Assembly (NCBI GenBank): GCA_019400425.1
Contig: JAFREE010000157.1
Span: 1-56,584 of the forward strand
DNA: 56,584 nt
From: Hymenochaete sp. R1
Taxonomy: Eukaryota; Basidiomycota; Agaricomycetes; Hymenochaetales; Hymenochaetaceae
Direction of reading: 5' to 3'
Part shown: positions 46,901 to 56,584 of the stretch, piece after piece
How positions within the stretch are numbered: the stretch's first letter is position 1
Layout of the letters: the number at the start of each line of letters is the position of its first letter
Made by a program: the position numbers and the translations under genes
The notes under the pieces: generated by a model
Database searches by the model: none
Told to the model about the DNA's origin: nothing
What the model saw: only the letters and a program-made list of their open reading frames with translations

Positions 46901-47272
46901 TTTGAAGCCCCGACTCCTTCTTCAAGGTCATCCCTAAGACAAGCTGACTCCCTCAAATGCACTTCCGGCGTCATTATCATCCGCGGTTGTGATAGACGGG
47001 CCTATAGAGTCATTCAAACGGAGAACGAAGAGGAAAAGATCGGTACCATACTCGGAACAGATGAATTATTAACCCACCATCCACGTCAATTTCGAGAGAA
47101 GCTTGAAGAGATGTGCAGCCAACTGCCGGTTGGCGAAATCAACACACTTCAAGCGAACTTTGCGAACTTGGGTAGAATAACAAATGACTCTGATGAAACA
47201 CACGGGCTAGCGACGATCGAATCCCACCCATATCTAAGTAATTGCGCGAGCCTGTTCTCCGAAGATTCATGA
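43956..47272 (+). CDS. P-loop NTPase-like protein, Crinkler-associated agaricomycete family, with frameshift
   Basis: Exons 43956-44264, 44356-44418, 44527-about 44650 (frameshift), 44650-about 44748, then 44799 onward, with further introns near 45118-45246 and 45712-45765, to a stop at 47272. Walker A is SSGCGKSRLV, followed by IFHIPINLRP and the YPPPD element after the next splice, then Walker B LLSIDEVHVL with MSTQSD downstream. This order is typical of a large agaricomycete family that I associate with the NTPase part of Crinkler-type proteins; the assignment is from memory. The C-terminal 500 residues read in one frame, are helical and unassigned. Just before Walker A the frame must shift by one base near 44650: upstream MAVTTRTMSPS and downstream SSGCGKS are both family-like but in different frames. 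It could be a pseudogene, a recent mutation or a sequencing error. An in-frame ATG at 43920 is an alternative start. Confidence 0.55.
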
Positions 47273-48414
47273 TGAACACAGAAGCAATCCTTGTCCCCCC
47301 TCCCCCCTCCCCCTTTTTTTTTCTTTTTCTTCTTCTCCTTTCTTACTTTTGCCAGCTTGCCACTATTCCCTTTGCGCCCTCGTGCTCTTTCTTTTGCACT
47401 ACCCTTGTTTTCAACAGATCTAGGTGCAACGTTCACTTTCCATCGGTGTTCATTGCAATTGTCTACCCCTTTCTAATGTGCCTGCTTTTCACTTGGAACG
47501 AATTGTTGTGATTAATCGTACTCAGCGTAATGGTACATTGTATAATTAAATCCACGAGCTACAGTACCAGAATAAAGAGAATGTCTGTGACGGCCTTGAA
47601 CTAGATACTATCTATGACATACGCGGCCCAATACTTTGGATTGAGTTTGCAATTGACAATGGATGAAGATTTTGAATGACTGCTGTGGTTGCAAACGAGC
47701 CGTATTTTTACGGCCTTCGTCTTTTCTCGCATTTCTCCGGGTGGAGGATATAAATTCCAACGCCAATTTCACCAAACTCAGCTCGAAGTCAAAGATGGCA
47801 GATTTCACATCCGGATAATGCATGTGGCACTAGTACTGCAAGCATGTAAGCGCAGCGCTGACTCCGACTGTCCAATCCATTCGAAAGCTGACAGTGTCAT
47901 GCCATGATGATTTGGGGGTATGTCTATCCATGCATGGTTCCAGCTGATCCATGTTGAGAAATGCGTACAGTAATGACAAAATGGAGTTGATGCGCTTGCT
48001 GTCATTATCGTCAAGAAGTTTCGCTGTAGACGTAGTGGACGTTTGTGAAAGAAGAGCAGGGCGCACGTGAGATACCCGGGTTCACTCATTTCACTTAGCA
48101 CAACACCTGCTCAGCGATCGCTCCTCTGGTCCTTACCACCAACTTGTACAGCTGCTCCGACAGCTTCACAAGGCTCTTGCTAACACTAGGCCTAGCTCAG
48201 TGGCATACGCTGAACAAGCCGCGCGAAACGCCGAAACATCGAGCAAGCTGCGCGGCGAGAGTCGGTCGTCCCAAATCCCGAGATTTAATCCAGATTACGG
48301 TACACATATCCTACCGTACCTCAGCTTACCCGAACAAGCGTATCTAGCTCCCCACATCAGACCTATCTACACGGTTTAAAGTAGTTTGGGACTACATGAT
48401 ACCAAAGCGCAAAC
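47273..48414. other. intergenic, 1.1 kb, starts with a pyrimidine tract
   Basis: A C/T-only tract of about 50 bases lies at 47294-47346, just after the NTPase stop. The remainder is the 3' region and the promoter of the Rictor gene. No gene was seen. Confidence 0.5.
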
Positions 48415-51400
48415 ATGCCAGCTAATGGACACGCAACTGACGGGGGCGGTCTCCTCGTCCCTAGGCGTCCTTCTCTCGACGCACCCGCCAGCTCTACCGG
48501 AGAAGGAGGAAGCAGCGCCTTCACTACAACTAGTACCATTATGAGCACCGCCGTCAGCAGCGCGGGCAACTCTACCGTCCCAACATCCTTTGGGAGCCGG
48601 ACATTGTATTCCCGTCCTTCGAACATGTCTCTGCCTAAATCATCTGCGGGGGCAGGGTCTTCGACGGAGATGGGTATATCGTTCCCGGAGCTGGATGGAC
48701 GGGATCCAGCGGACCAGCTTGAGACACTGAGGGATATGATGGAGAAGGAGACGCGGCTGAAGGAAGGGGCGGTGAACTTTTTGAAGATGAAGGTTGATGT
48801 GAGTCTGCTTGTCTGCTTTGTTTTTATGTATGCGTGTATTTTTGACTATGCTGACTGTCTTCCCTTGACGTGGTGGTGACTGTGTTTTATGAATCTATCT
48901 AGGACACGGTGAGGGGACGTGTTGAATCGGAGTTAAGCCAAGCCAATAGAAAGATAGACGCGATAGTCAAAGCTATGGAAGCCAGTTGAGTATTTCATCA
49001 TGCCTGAGCTTTCGAATGTTCGTATTGTTGACAACGGTCACGATAGTCACTCATCGAAGAAAGAAACCTCTGGGTGCACGGACACAATCGCCCGTAGTAA
49101 GCAGACGGAGACACGATACGGCGCACTCAAAATCGAGAGATGACGGTGGTGGTGAGCTGATTTGAGCATATTCTGGATTGATACCATCTCTTAATGCTCA
49201 TACTTTCGACTGTCGGCGAATTAGAGGATTATCGAGACGTCAAACAACAATACACCTCCCTCCTCAAGACCATGTATGCCTACACCCGAAACACTCCGAC
49301 CCTCTCTCCGCCCACAAACATAAGCAGCACATCCACGACCAGCAGTTCATCCTCTTCTGCCGCAGCCGCCGCTTCCTCATCTATCGCTCCAACCCTTCCC
49401 GCCTCCGACGCTGAGCTCGAAAAAGCCCGTATCGAAACCATGAACGCGCTCGTAGCCGTGTTCGCGCGGAATGTGCGTGTGCGGCTCGAGGTGAACATGG
49501 AGGAGCTCGTAGGTGTCGTGGCACCGTGCTTAGCGGATAGGGCGAGTACGAGAGCGAGGGCATGTGCATATCGGGTGCTAAGACATGCACTTGTGGACCG
49601 GGACTCGGTGGAAAGGTTGCTTGAGCAGAGTGTGGAGTGGTATATCGTGAAGTGCGTGGTTTTGTCCATCTCTCTCTATAATAATGATCTGATAAATCTG
49701 GGGATTCTCCTCTCCAGAACCCTAACGCGCGATCCTAAACTCGTTCGTGAACGCGAACAAGTCATCAAACTTGTCCGCACCGTCATCGAACTCAGTGCAA
49801 ACCGGTACAACATCAACAATGCGTCTCCTTCCTCGTCTTTTACTCCGCCAGGCTGTGGCCATTCATTAGTCACTGAACCAATCATGCGTGCCATCATTGC
49901 CATTGCGGAACAAGCTGATGATCCTCTGAGGCTGATTTGTGTAGAGACGCTCGTAGAAAGTTGTAAGTGGTTTAATTTTCTCAGTTTACGATACCTGCTA
50001 AAAAGGGTGATGTGTTCTTTCTAGTGCTCCTCGATGTGAAGCTCATGAGCCATACAAGAGGGACGTGGGTGCTTTTTCAAGTGCTGGCAGAAGGTCCTAC
50101 AGAGCTTGTTCCAATCATAGCAACCGCCTTCCTATATATCGTCGACGCACCCAAGACTAGGGCATACATGCATCCTGGGACGGACTTTGAGGTGATCTCT
50201 TCTTTCTGTTTTATCTGCTTTATTATATGTAGAAGTGATGCACTTGCTGATGTGGAAATTTTCAGATTGCGTTGTCGGGTGTTACGGATGCGTATGGAAA
50301 GGGTATCTCACATATGGAGCGAATGAGAAGTACGACGAAAGTCGTATGCACGATTTTGAGAACATGGAGTGGTTCGGTTATTTTTTGTCATTTGTTTCGC
50401 TCGCTCATACTCATACTGATTGTACCAGGGTTGATGTACCTTTGTATGGATGATATGCTTGCTATCCGTTCGATGATCAATACCTTGATGATACCGTCAT
50501 TGGAAACCCGAGTAAGCAGCTCTAATTTCCCAAACAAGCCTGTAGACTTTTGTATTCATACTCTTTTCTATGTTGTGCACAGGAAATCGTGCTTGATATG
50601 TTCTTCGAGCTTCTCAACATAGAGATGCCAGAGTGGTATCAGTCATTCATTGATGGGAGGAGGCTGACTAGTGCGTTTTGACGGTTGTTTTGCTTTCTTT
50701 CAATGGTACGAATGATCTAAATGGCTATTTCAATAAGTGTATCGTCGACATAGACCAGATTCACACGTGCCTAAGAAGAAAGACAATCAACCCAAAGCGC
50801 CGGACAAGCTCAAGCTTACGGATCAATATATATCGCTGCTCACAGCAGTATTGACGAAAGCAGGGTTGTTGGACGTGAGTGCCGACATCTTCTCTCAGCG
50901 CCTTTATACTGAAATCGTTTGTTATGTTTGATCGACCAGGCATTGCTTGCGATGCTTGAAGAAAATGCGTTGGGGTCTAACCTATCTCGAAAAGCAACAT
51001 TACTCGTTGCTGAGATACTGCATATCGCGAACAAAGTTTTACCATTGAATATAGCGGCGCAGCTTCAGGCGAGACTTTCGTTCCGTCAATCCTCTCTTAA
51101 ACTCCTTTCTAACGGGAAAAATAAATAGGGCATCCCTAAAATGTTCACGTTGTCAGCCGATTATACCGACCCGGAGCACCGAATTGTTGGTACCACCGCC
51201 CTTGCCGCCATCGACAGCTTCAACCGCAATCGATCCCGCCTCGCCCAATCCCTCCCCGTCAAAGATTCTCGCCAGCGCGCAAATTCGGTCGAAGACCACG
51301 TCCGGCGGGGCCAACGCCAGGTCGAACAAGTCCGCATCAAACTTGCGATGCAGATGGATGACAAAACTTTCCAAGCGTGCATGGTCGACACGCAGGTGAT

Positions 51401-54268
51401 GCTCACGAGGGACCATCATAAGTGGAAATACGAAATTTTGCTGGAGTTGATCGAGGGCCCGCTATTGAATCCGAAGAGGCTGGAAGAAGCGATCAAGGCG
51501 TCGACAAGGTTCTTGAAGAGGTTGATGGCATTCTTTCATCCGGAGAGTAGGAGGTTTTCGGATATACCGTCAAAACCTGAGGTGAGTAACAAAGCTCTAT
51601 ATAATAGTACATTTATGGAGCCTAACATCCACGATGCCCAGGACAATTCGAAGTGGATCAAACTTGGTTGCACGCTCCTCACGACGCTCATGGCCAATCC
51701 AGATGGACTTCGATATCTGGAATTTGAAGACGAGCTGCTCCCGCAAATCGTTAAGGGCTTCAGGCAATTGGATCCGGTAGAGTTTGAGGTCTTTGCCAAA
51801 GATATGGAAAGCTGACGATATTGTTGCACTTACCAAGCTCTTTGGCCCAAACACGGCTCCGGATTTCGATCCCATCTTCTCTAAGAAAAGGGTGGATGAG
51901 ACGTTGACAGCTGGGTATTTGGATATGCTGGGCGTGCTAAGCAAGCACAAAGAAGGGATTAAGTGAGCATTGAAGTACAGCAAGAAAACGATAATAGATA
52001 CCAAGCTGTATTTAGGCTGTTGGAGCGACACAAAGTGTTCACGGCCTTGTATCGTATGAGCGAGTTGCGCAGTCGGGATGATTTGATGAAAGGGATTATC
52101 AAGAACATCGATTACTCGGAGTGCGTCTTATAATCTTAGTATATCGAAAGCTTCTTACATACTCTTACGATCTAGTGATGGCCATCCCCGCATTATCTTG
52201 TCAAAAACATTGACATCTAGCTACAAGGTAGGAGCGTCATTCATCGTTTGATCTTGACTTTTCATGAAACCTCCTTACGATTAGCATGTCCGCTGGTTCG
52301 CAACCCGACATCTAGGCAAGCTCATCCAAGCCAGCCCGACCGCCAACGCATGGATGCTTCGCCTCCTCCTCACACAACTCTACGACCCAGATCGCTCCGT
52401 GTGCGAACTCGCAGTTGAATTCCTCGAGGAGGCATGCGAGTCTCTCGACGTGTTGAAGATTGTTGTGGACTTGCAGCCAACGCTGGAACACCTTGGCGAC
52501 GTTGCAAATGCGCTGCTTTATAAGTTCATGTCAACGCCGGTTGGGTTCCGGTATTTGTACGAGGTGGGATTTATTGAGAGGGAGATGGAAGTTTGGCTAC
52601 ACGTACGTTGTAGTTCTATACTATGGATTTGGATACCTTTCTGTGGTTTGTAATGCGTTTGCTTGGACTAATGCATATCATAGGAACGCAATTTCCATTA
52701 TGTCGTCGACGTAGAAATGTTCCTCTCTCGCGAACTGAACTTCTCGTCCGGAGAAGTCGACAGCGTTGACGGCTTGTATGTATCTTCTTCCGTCAGAGAC
52801 AAAGAATCGAGTGATACATTGCAAAATTCTAGCTCCTTCGATGGCCCCATTCCGCCGCATTTCTATGGCGAGCTTGCAAAAACTGACCTTGGATGTCAGG
52901 TCCTGCAAGAAAAGGGCCACTTCACTGACTTTGCGCACTTCATTAGACAGCATGCCCTTGAAAGCGAAGATTTTGAGATCGTGTTCAAGTTGAAGAGTGT
53001 CATCTGGGCTGTTGTGAGTGTCTCTTCGCAAAACATACCTATCGTTTATTTGGGATGGGGGATGCTCAGATTTATTTCTAGGGTAGTATCGGGTCTTCTA
53101 TTGGCGGCCTCCATTTTCTTGAGGAGGAAGAACTTATACCAGTCATACTTGAGATCGCTGATAACTCGCCAATTTTGTCCATTAGAGGGTGAGCGGATGG
53201 AACTGTCGATGTGGCTCAGTGATCCAATTCTTCATATAAATAGGACGTGCTTCTTTGCTATCGGCCTTATTTCTTCCTCGGCTCAAGGAGCTGAAATCCT
53301 GGACGATTACGATTGGGAAGCCACGCTGTCACCGCTCGGATACCCAAGTGGAATGTGCATCCCAACAGACATTGACAAATTCGTTTCGGTGCGTATTCCA
53401 TTTGTATTTCCACTCGTTTTACCCATGGTTGATCGACGACCCCTCAGATTGAACCGTGGTCTGAGCCTGAGACGGAGAAAAGATCTGAGCTACCGCCTCC
53501 GACTTCCCAAGAAGAGGTAGACGTCCTCACTACTATTGGAAACTTGTCAAATACAGTCATCGCGAATCAAGCATCACGATCCCTAGCGAAGTAAGGCATC
53601 GTTACCCACTATATATAACACCGCTATCTTGAACAAATCTGACTTTTGTTTGCTTTCTCAGAATGAAGTCCAAAGCCGAATTTCGTCAAGTCTTCGCTTC
53701 GCCGTCCCTCTTCTACAGAGTCCTCCATATGCTCTCCACCCGCCATTTCCGACTCCCCGTCCGACGCTACATTCTCGAACTTTTCGACGTCTCCCTCGAT
53801 CATACCGTCGTCAAATCCATATCCACACACGCCAAACTTTTGCACGACCAAGGAGCCGCCATTTCCCCAAGTCACATAAGAGACACACGCATCCAGCCGC
53901 GCGTGAGCGTGTTCGGACGGCCCACACGGGGTCGGACCGGGTATAGATATGGGAATGCAGGCTCGGAGAGCGATGAGGATGATGTGGATGAGGATGTAGT
54001 AGATGAATTGGAGGAAGAAATCGCACAGGCAAAAGCGAAGAAGGACCTGGGAAGGCCGGTGAGTTTGATGCCTGTGAAGAGGGTCAAAGGATTCGATGGT
54101 GTAGATCGGGATGAGGAAGGGAAGGTGAAGTTGGATTTGGCACCACAGGAGGACAGGATGAAGTCAAGTGGTGTTGCTTTAGGCCGAGCACTGTCAGGGA
54201 GAGGCAGAAGGGAGAGCTTATACAGGAAGAATGTGACTGCTGCACCCGAAGACGGGAATACCCATTGA
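48415..54268 (+). CDS. Rictor / Ste20 / Avo3-like TORC2 subunit
   Basis: Scaffold subunit of target-of-rapamycin complex 2, which controls AGC kinases, actin and membrane homeostasis. About 25 exons; joins checked at 48799-48902, 49152-49227 and 51780-51835 keep phase. The N terminus is serine-rich, then an HR1-like coiled coil (QLETLRDMMEKETRLKEGA). Core Rictor blocks follow in order: MNALVAVFARNVRVRLEVN, PKTRAYMHPGTDFE, the conserved TDAYGKGISHMERMRS, NTLMIPSLETR, MFFELLNIEMPEWYQSFIDG, RRGQRQVEQVRIKLAMQMDD, DPIFSKKRVDETLT, RIILSKTLTSSYKHVRWFAT, TSQ/DLQPTLEHLGDVANALLY and the C-terminal RGTCFFAIGLISSSAQGAEI with LSPLGYPSG. The tail is acidic then basic. I estimate about 1450 residues. The start ATG at 48415 opens the serine-rich leader. 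No breaks were seen; single essential-type gene. Confidence 0.9.
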
Positions 54269-54586
54269 TCGAACTTTTAACCACTTACCTTGTTCTTCAA
54301 CCGCTGCTTTCGCGTTCTTTGACTTTCGGATTCGGATACAATGTAACATATTCAAGCAATTCGATTCACTTTTGTTTTCACTTCTCAATTCATAGCAATT
54401 TGTACGCAGACTGCTGGCATGCGAGGTGCATAGCTTTATTGAAAAAGTAAAGGCATACACAAAGAAAGATAGGAACAAGCGCACGAACACACACTTCGTT
54501 CCACCAAAGAATGGTTCATACAGTACAACACCACCTCCATCGTTGTCGTCATTGTCAGCACTAAATCAGAGTTCTCAAACCCCTCT
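54269..54586. other. convergent 3' region, Rictor and uL22
   Basis: 318 bases between two facing stop codons, A/T-rich. No further feature was seen. Confidence 0.6.
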
Positions 54587-55459
54587 TTACGAGCTTCGGG
54601 CAGCTTCAATCCGCTTCCTAGCCACCTGCCGCCTGTTCAACCCAGACAACTTCAACACGCCATCCTCCTTATCCTTCGCGCGCTCCACTTCCTCGTCCAC
54701 AGCAGCAAGGATGACTTCAATGTGACAGGGGTGGCCCTGGTAAGGGTTGATGCGACCGTGGGCACGGTAAGTGCGGCGGCGAGTCTTGGGAGCCTGCTGA
54801 ACGACAATATTGCGTATGATGAGTTGGTCGCTATCAAGCGACTTGGCGTCTGCATTCGATTCAGCGTTTTTGAGGAGGCGGGTGATGAATCGGACGGATT
54901 TTTCGGGCCAGCGACCTGGATTGTTGGAGCATCGTATAAGGAAAGAGGGCGTTTGCGGAGACATTTGATAGGTAGGACATCAAAATTCAAGTAATAATAA
55001 TAGACTAGGAAGATGACGGACCTTGAGTCGTTTTAAACTGCTTCGTCTGTGCCGCCCGTCCAACACCACCTGAGAACCGACGGAAGGGAATGATCTGCTT
55101 GTGCTCCGATACGTTCCCGAGGTAGGTATACGCTTTCTCAAGTTTGAGACCCCGTAACGCTGCCGCAACCTCACGCATGTTTTTGAAGTGAGTGCGGAGG
55201 TACTCGCCGCGAGCGCAGGAGGCTGGCGAGTGCGCGTCGAGTTTCGAGATTGGTACCAATTCGATCCCATTAACGACGAGACAAGAGAATGAATGGAGGA
55301 TCTGATCAGCATTTCGTTCTATGGATCCAAAGACGAGCTGTAAGCGTACTCTTTTCGGGGTTGGCCGCGAGTGAGGCGGATGCGTAGCGGACTGTTGGAT
55401 GCTATCAGCATTCCTGCCTATGAAACTCTCAAACAAACGAGTGGCATGAACTCACCCAT
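54587..55459 (-). CDS. RPL17: 60S ribosomal protein uL22 (RPL17)
   Basis: Structural protein of the large cytosolic ribosomal subunit that lines the peptide exit tunnel. Four exons (55459-55456, 55391-55350, 55222-55022, 54915-54587) sum to 576 nt, 191 residues, near the eukaryotic norm of about 184. Exon 1 is only four bases (ATGG); the second codon Val is completed across the intron, giving [15 protein letters not shown]. Family text follows: [90 protein letters not shown] and [17 protein letters not shown]. The C terminus is basic. Intact, and expected to be strongly expressed; the codons and short introns fit a housekeeping ribosomal gene. Confidence 0.95.
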
Positions 55460-55812
55460 TGTAAATTTCTTGAGGTTCACTCGAACGCGATTTCTATGCT
55501 CAGCTCGACGCCCTGTTGTCCGCCACGCTGTGGACCGCGATCTACAGTGCTATACAGCACTTTGAGTGTCGATCGTCTTTATTTGGAACCATCACATCTT
55601 GGCTTCGGAATTTTAAGACCAGACTTCCAAAAATAAAACAAATACTCGTGTTTGAGGCGTCGAGTAGAATTACCTGGCTCGTTCAGGTTGAAACGGAAAG
55701 AGAAGGAGCAAAAAAAAAAGGATAGGGAATTTGAGTCAGACTTGAGGGAGAAGCGAATATCACTGAAGACGGTTGCCACCAGTCTTCTTATGGCGCTAAA
55801 GTATTCATCCAG
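55460..55812. other. uL22 upstream region
   Basis: Presumed promoter of the uL22 gene. It contains A-rich runs near 55710-55722. No TATA box or other gene was recognised. Confidence 0.45.
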
Positions 55813-56172
55813 TCAAACGAATAAAAAGCAAGAGTATGTACTAGGTGACAAGCCAGACATGGTCCGCAAGGGAAAAGCACCTAATATAGTACTGATAGAT
55901 AGAGACAAAGACAAAGCATACATTTTTATGTGAAGCAAGTATCCATCGAAATGGACAAACTCGAGTTGCACCAATTCATCGTCATCAAGAGAAACAGGCT
56001 GGAAAATTGGTCCAGACCTATTCCGTATCCCATTCTCCCAAAGCTCCGAGACTAGCAACTGAATATCCTGGATGGTCAAAGCCTTCAAAGTATCCAATGC
56101 CAATGCAGGTAAAACAAAGCGGTCCATCGTAAGTTGTCGTAGATCGGGGAACTCCCAATCGCCAAAAATCAT
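55813..56172 (-). CDS. F-box/LRR-like protein fragment (uncertain)
   Basis: A frame whose first 75 residues look like the C-terminal leucine-rich part of a fungal F-box protein: FPDLRQLTMDRFVLP, LKALTIQDIQLLVSELWENG and LVQLEFVHFDG have the spaced leucines expected. After LLHIK a GTATGC donor is present, so the remaining residues may be intron. No F-box is seen upstream within the window, and no clear 5' exon was found between 56173 and 56584. It is either the 3' part of a gene whose beginning lies beyond the right edge or a relic. Low confidence. Confidence 0.3.
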   Translation of the reverse strand: MIFGDWEFPDLRQLTMDRFVLPALALDTLKALTIQDIQLLVSELWENGIRNRSGPIFQPVSLDDDELVQLEFVHFDGYLLHIKMYALSLSLSISTILGAFPLRTMSGLSPSTYSCFLFV

Positions 56173-56584
56173 GATGTACGTGTCGTTTCAATCAAGGTCG
56201 ATGGTGAAGTGGATTTTGATTGGGAATCATGATTGTGTACTTAGGAATTTGCTTTGTTCTGTAATGATCGGGTTGGAGAATTTTTGCCAGAACAGTTAGC
56301 GAGAAGGTGAGTGGCATTTACCCGACCGCCTTTTCTGGTAGGATCTCGCAAGGTAAATCTAGGATCTCCTACGTATTTTAGTCATTGCAATGTTTCTGGA
56401 GACCAGGATCGAAACCAAGCGCAACTGTGGTGAATACAGCCGTGCTATCCGTCTGCATTCAAGTCCCAAATCATTCAAAAAAACTGATGATCTAAAATTC
56501 TAAATGACGTCAGGGGGAACCCTCGTTGAATTATTTCCCATGATTTGCATTTTTTGCATAAAATAATTCCTTAATATGGAGCCC
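56173..56584. other. right-edge stretch without recognised gene
   Basis: A/T-rich sequence with direct aggatct words (56340, 56361). It could contain 5' exons of the F-box-like frame, but no convincing one was found. Confidence 0.4.

Noticed and set aside
1..56584. CRISPR array, rRNA genes or a secondary-metabolite cluster
   Set aside because: No regularly spaced repeats, no rRNA text, and the lone P450 has no synthase or transporter neighbours.

Overview
The window reads as nuclear DNA of a filamentous basidiomycete, most likely an agaricomycete. Genes are dense and cut by many short GT-AG introns of about 45-75 bases. Some coding exons are very small (4, 14, 15, 16, 21, 23 and 24 nt). The proteins have clear fungal relatives: a GH20 hexosaminidase, Con-6-type conidiation proteins, a TSP2-like tetraspanin, a P450, Msp1 and a Rictor-type TORC2 subunit. 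All gene models were spliced by hand from reading-frame continuity and family similarity, not from transcripts or database searches.

Layout. 0-5 kb, minus strand: a GH20 hexosaminidase whose 3' end lies off the left edge, then a tandem array of three Con-6-like genes, one canonical and two strongly diverged. 5.4-10.5 kb, minus strand: a large WD40 protein of the WDR7/rabconnectin-3 beta type. 10.7-19.4 kb, plus strand: an unknown protein, then three single-pass membrane proteins with long disordered parts. 19.4-26.4 kb: a gene-poor stretch holding a 1.94-kb non-autonomous hAT-type element (22317-24253). The element has terminal inverted repeats, a perfect 8-bp target duplication and a broken CaMKK/Ssp1-like kinase copy inside. 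26.4-29.3 kb, plus strand: a small membrane protein and an Msp1/ATAD1 AAA ATPase. 30.2-31.1 kb, minus strand: complex I subunit NDUFS4. 31.6-42.3 kb, plus strand: a 1460-residue low-complexity protein with a four-fold W..AR.ARR repeat, a tetraspanin and a cytochrome P450. 44-47.3 kb, plus strand: a P-loop NTPase-like gene resembling an expanded agaricomycete family linked to Crinkler NTPases, with a frameshift just before Walker A. 48.4-54.3 kb, plus strand: Rictor/Ste20/Avo3. 54.6-55.5 kb, minus strand: ribosomal protein uL22 (RPL17). The right end holds an F-box-like fragment.

How the genes relate. Most look like independent housekeeping genes: mitochondrial quality control (Msp1), respiration (NDUFS4), translation (uL22), TORC2 signalling (Rictor) and V-ATPase regulation (WDR7-like). 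They are interspersed with accessory genes (Con-6 array, P450, P-loop NTPase, hAT element). No biosynthetic cluster, CRISPR array, tRNA or rRNA gene was seen. The most unusual observations are the hAT element carrying a captured kinase, the decaying Con-6 array, the hexosaminidase that appears to lack a conserved active-site tryptophan, and the frameshifted NTPase gene.
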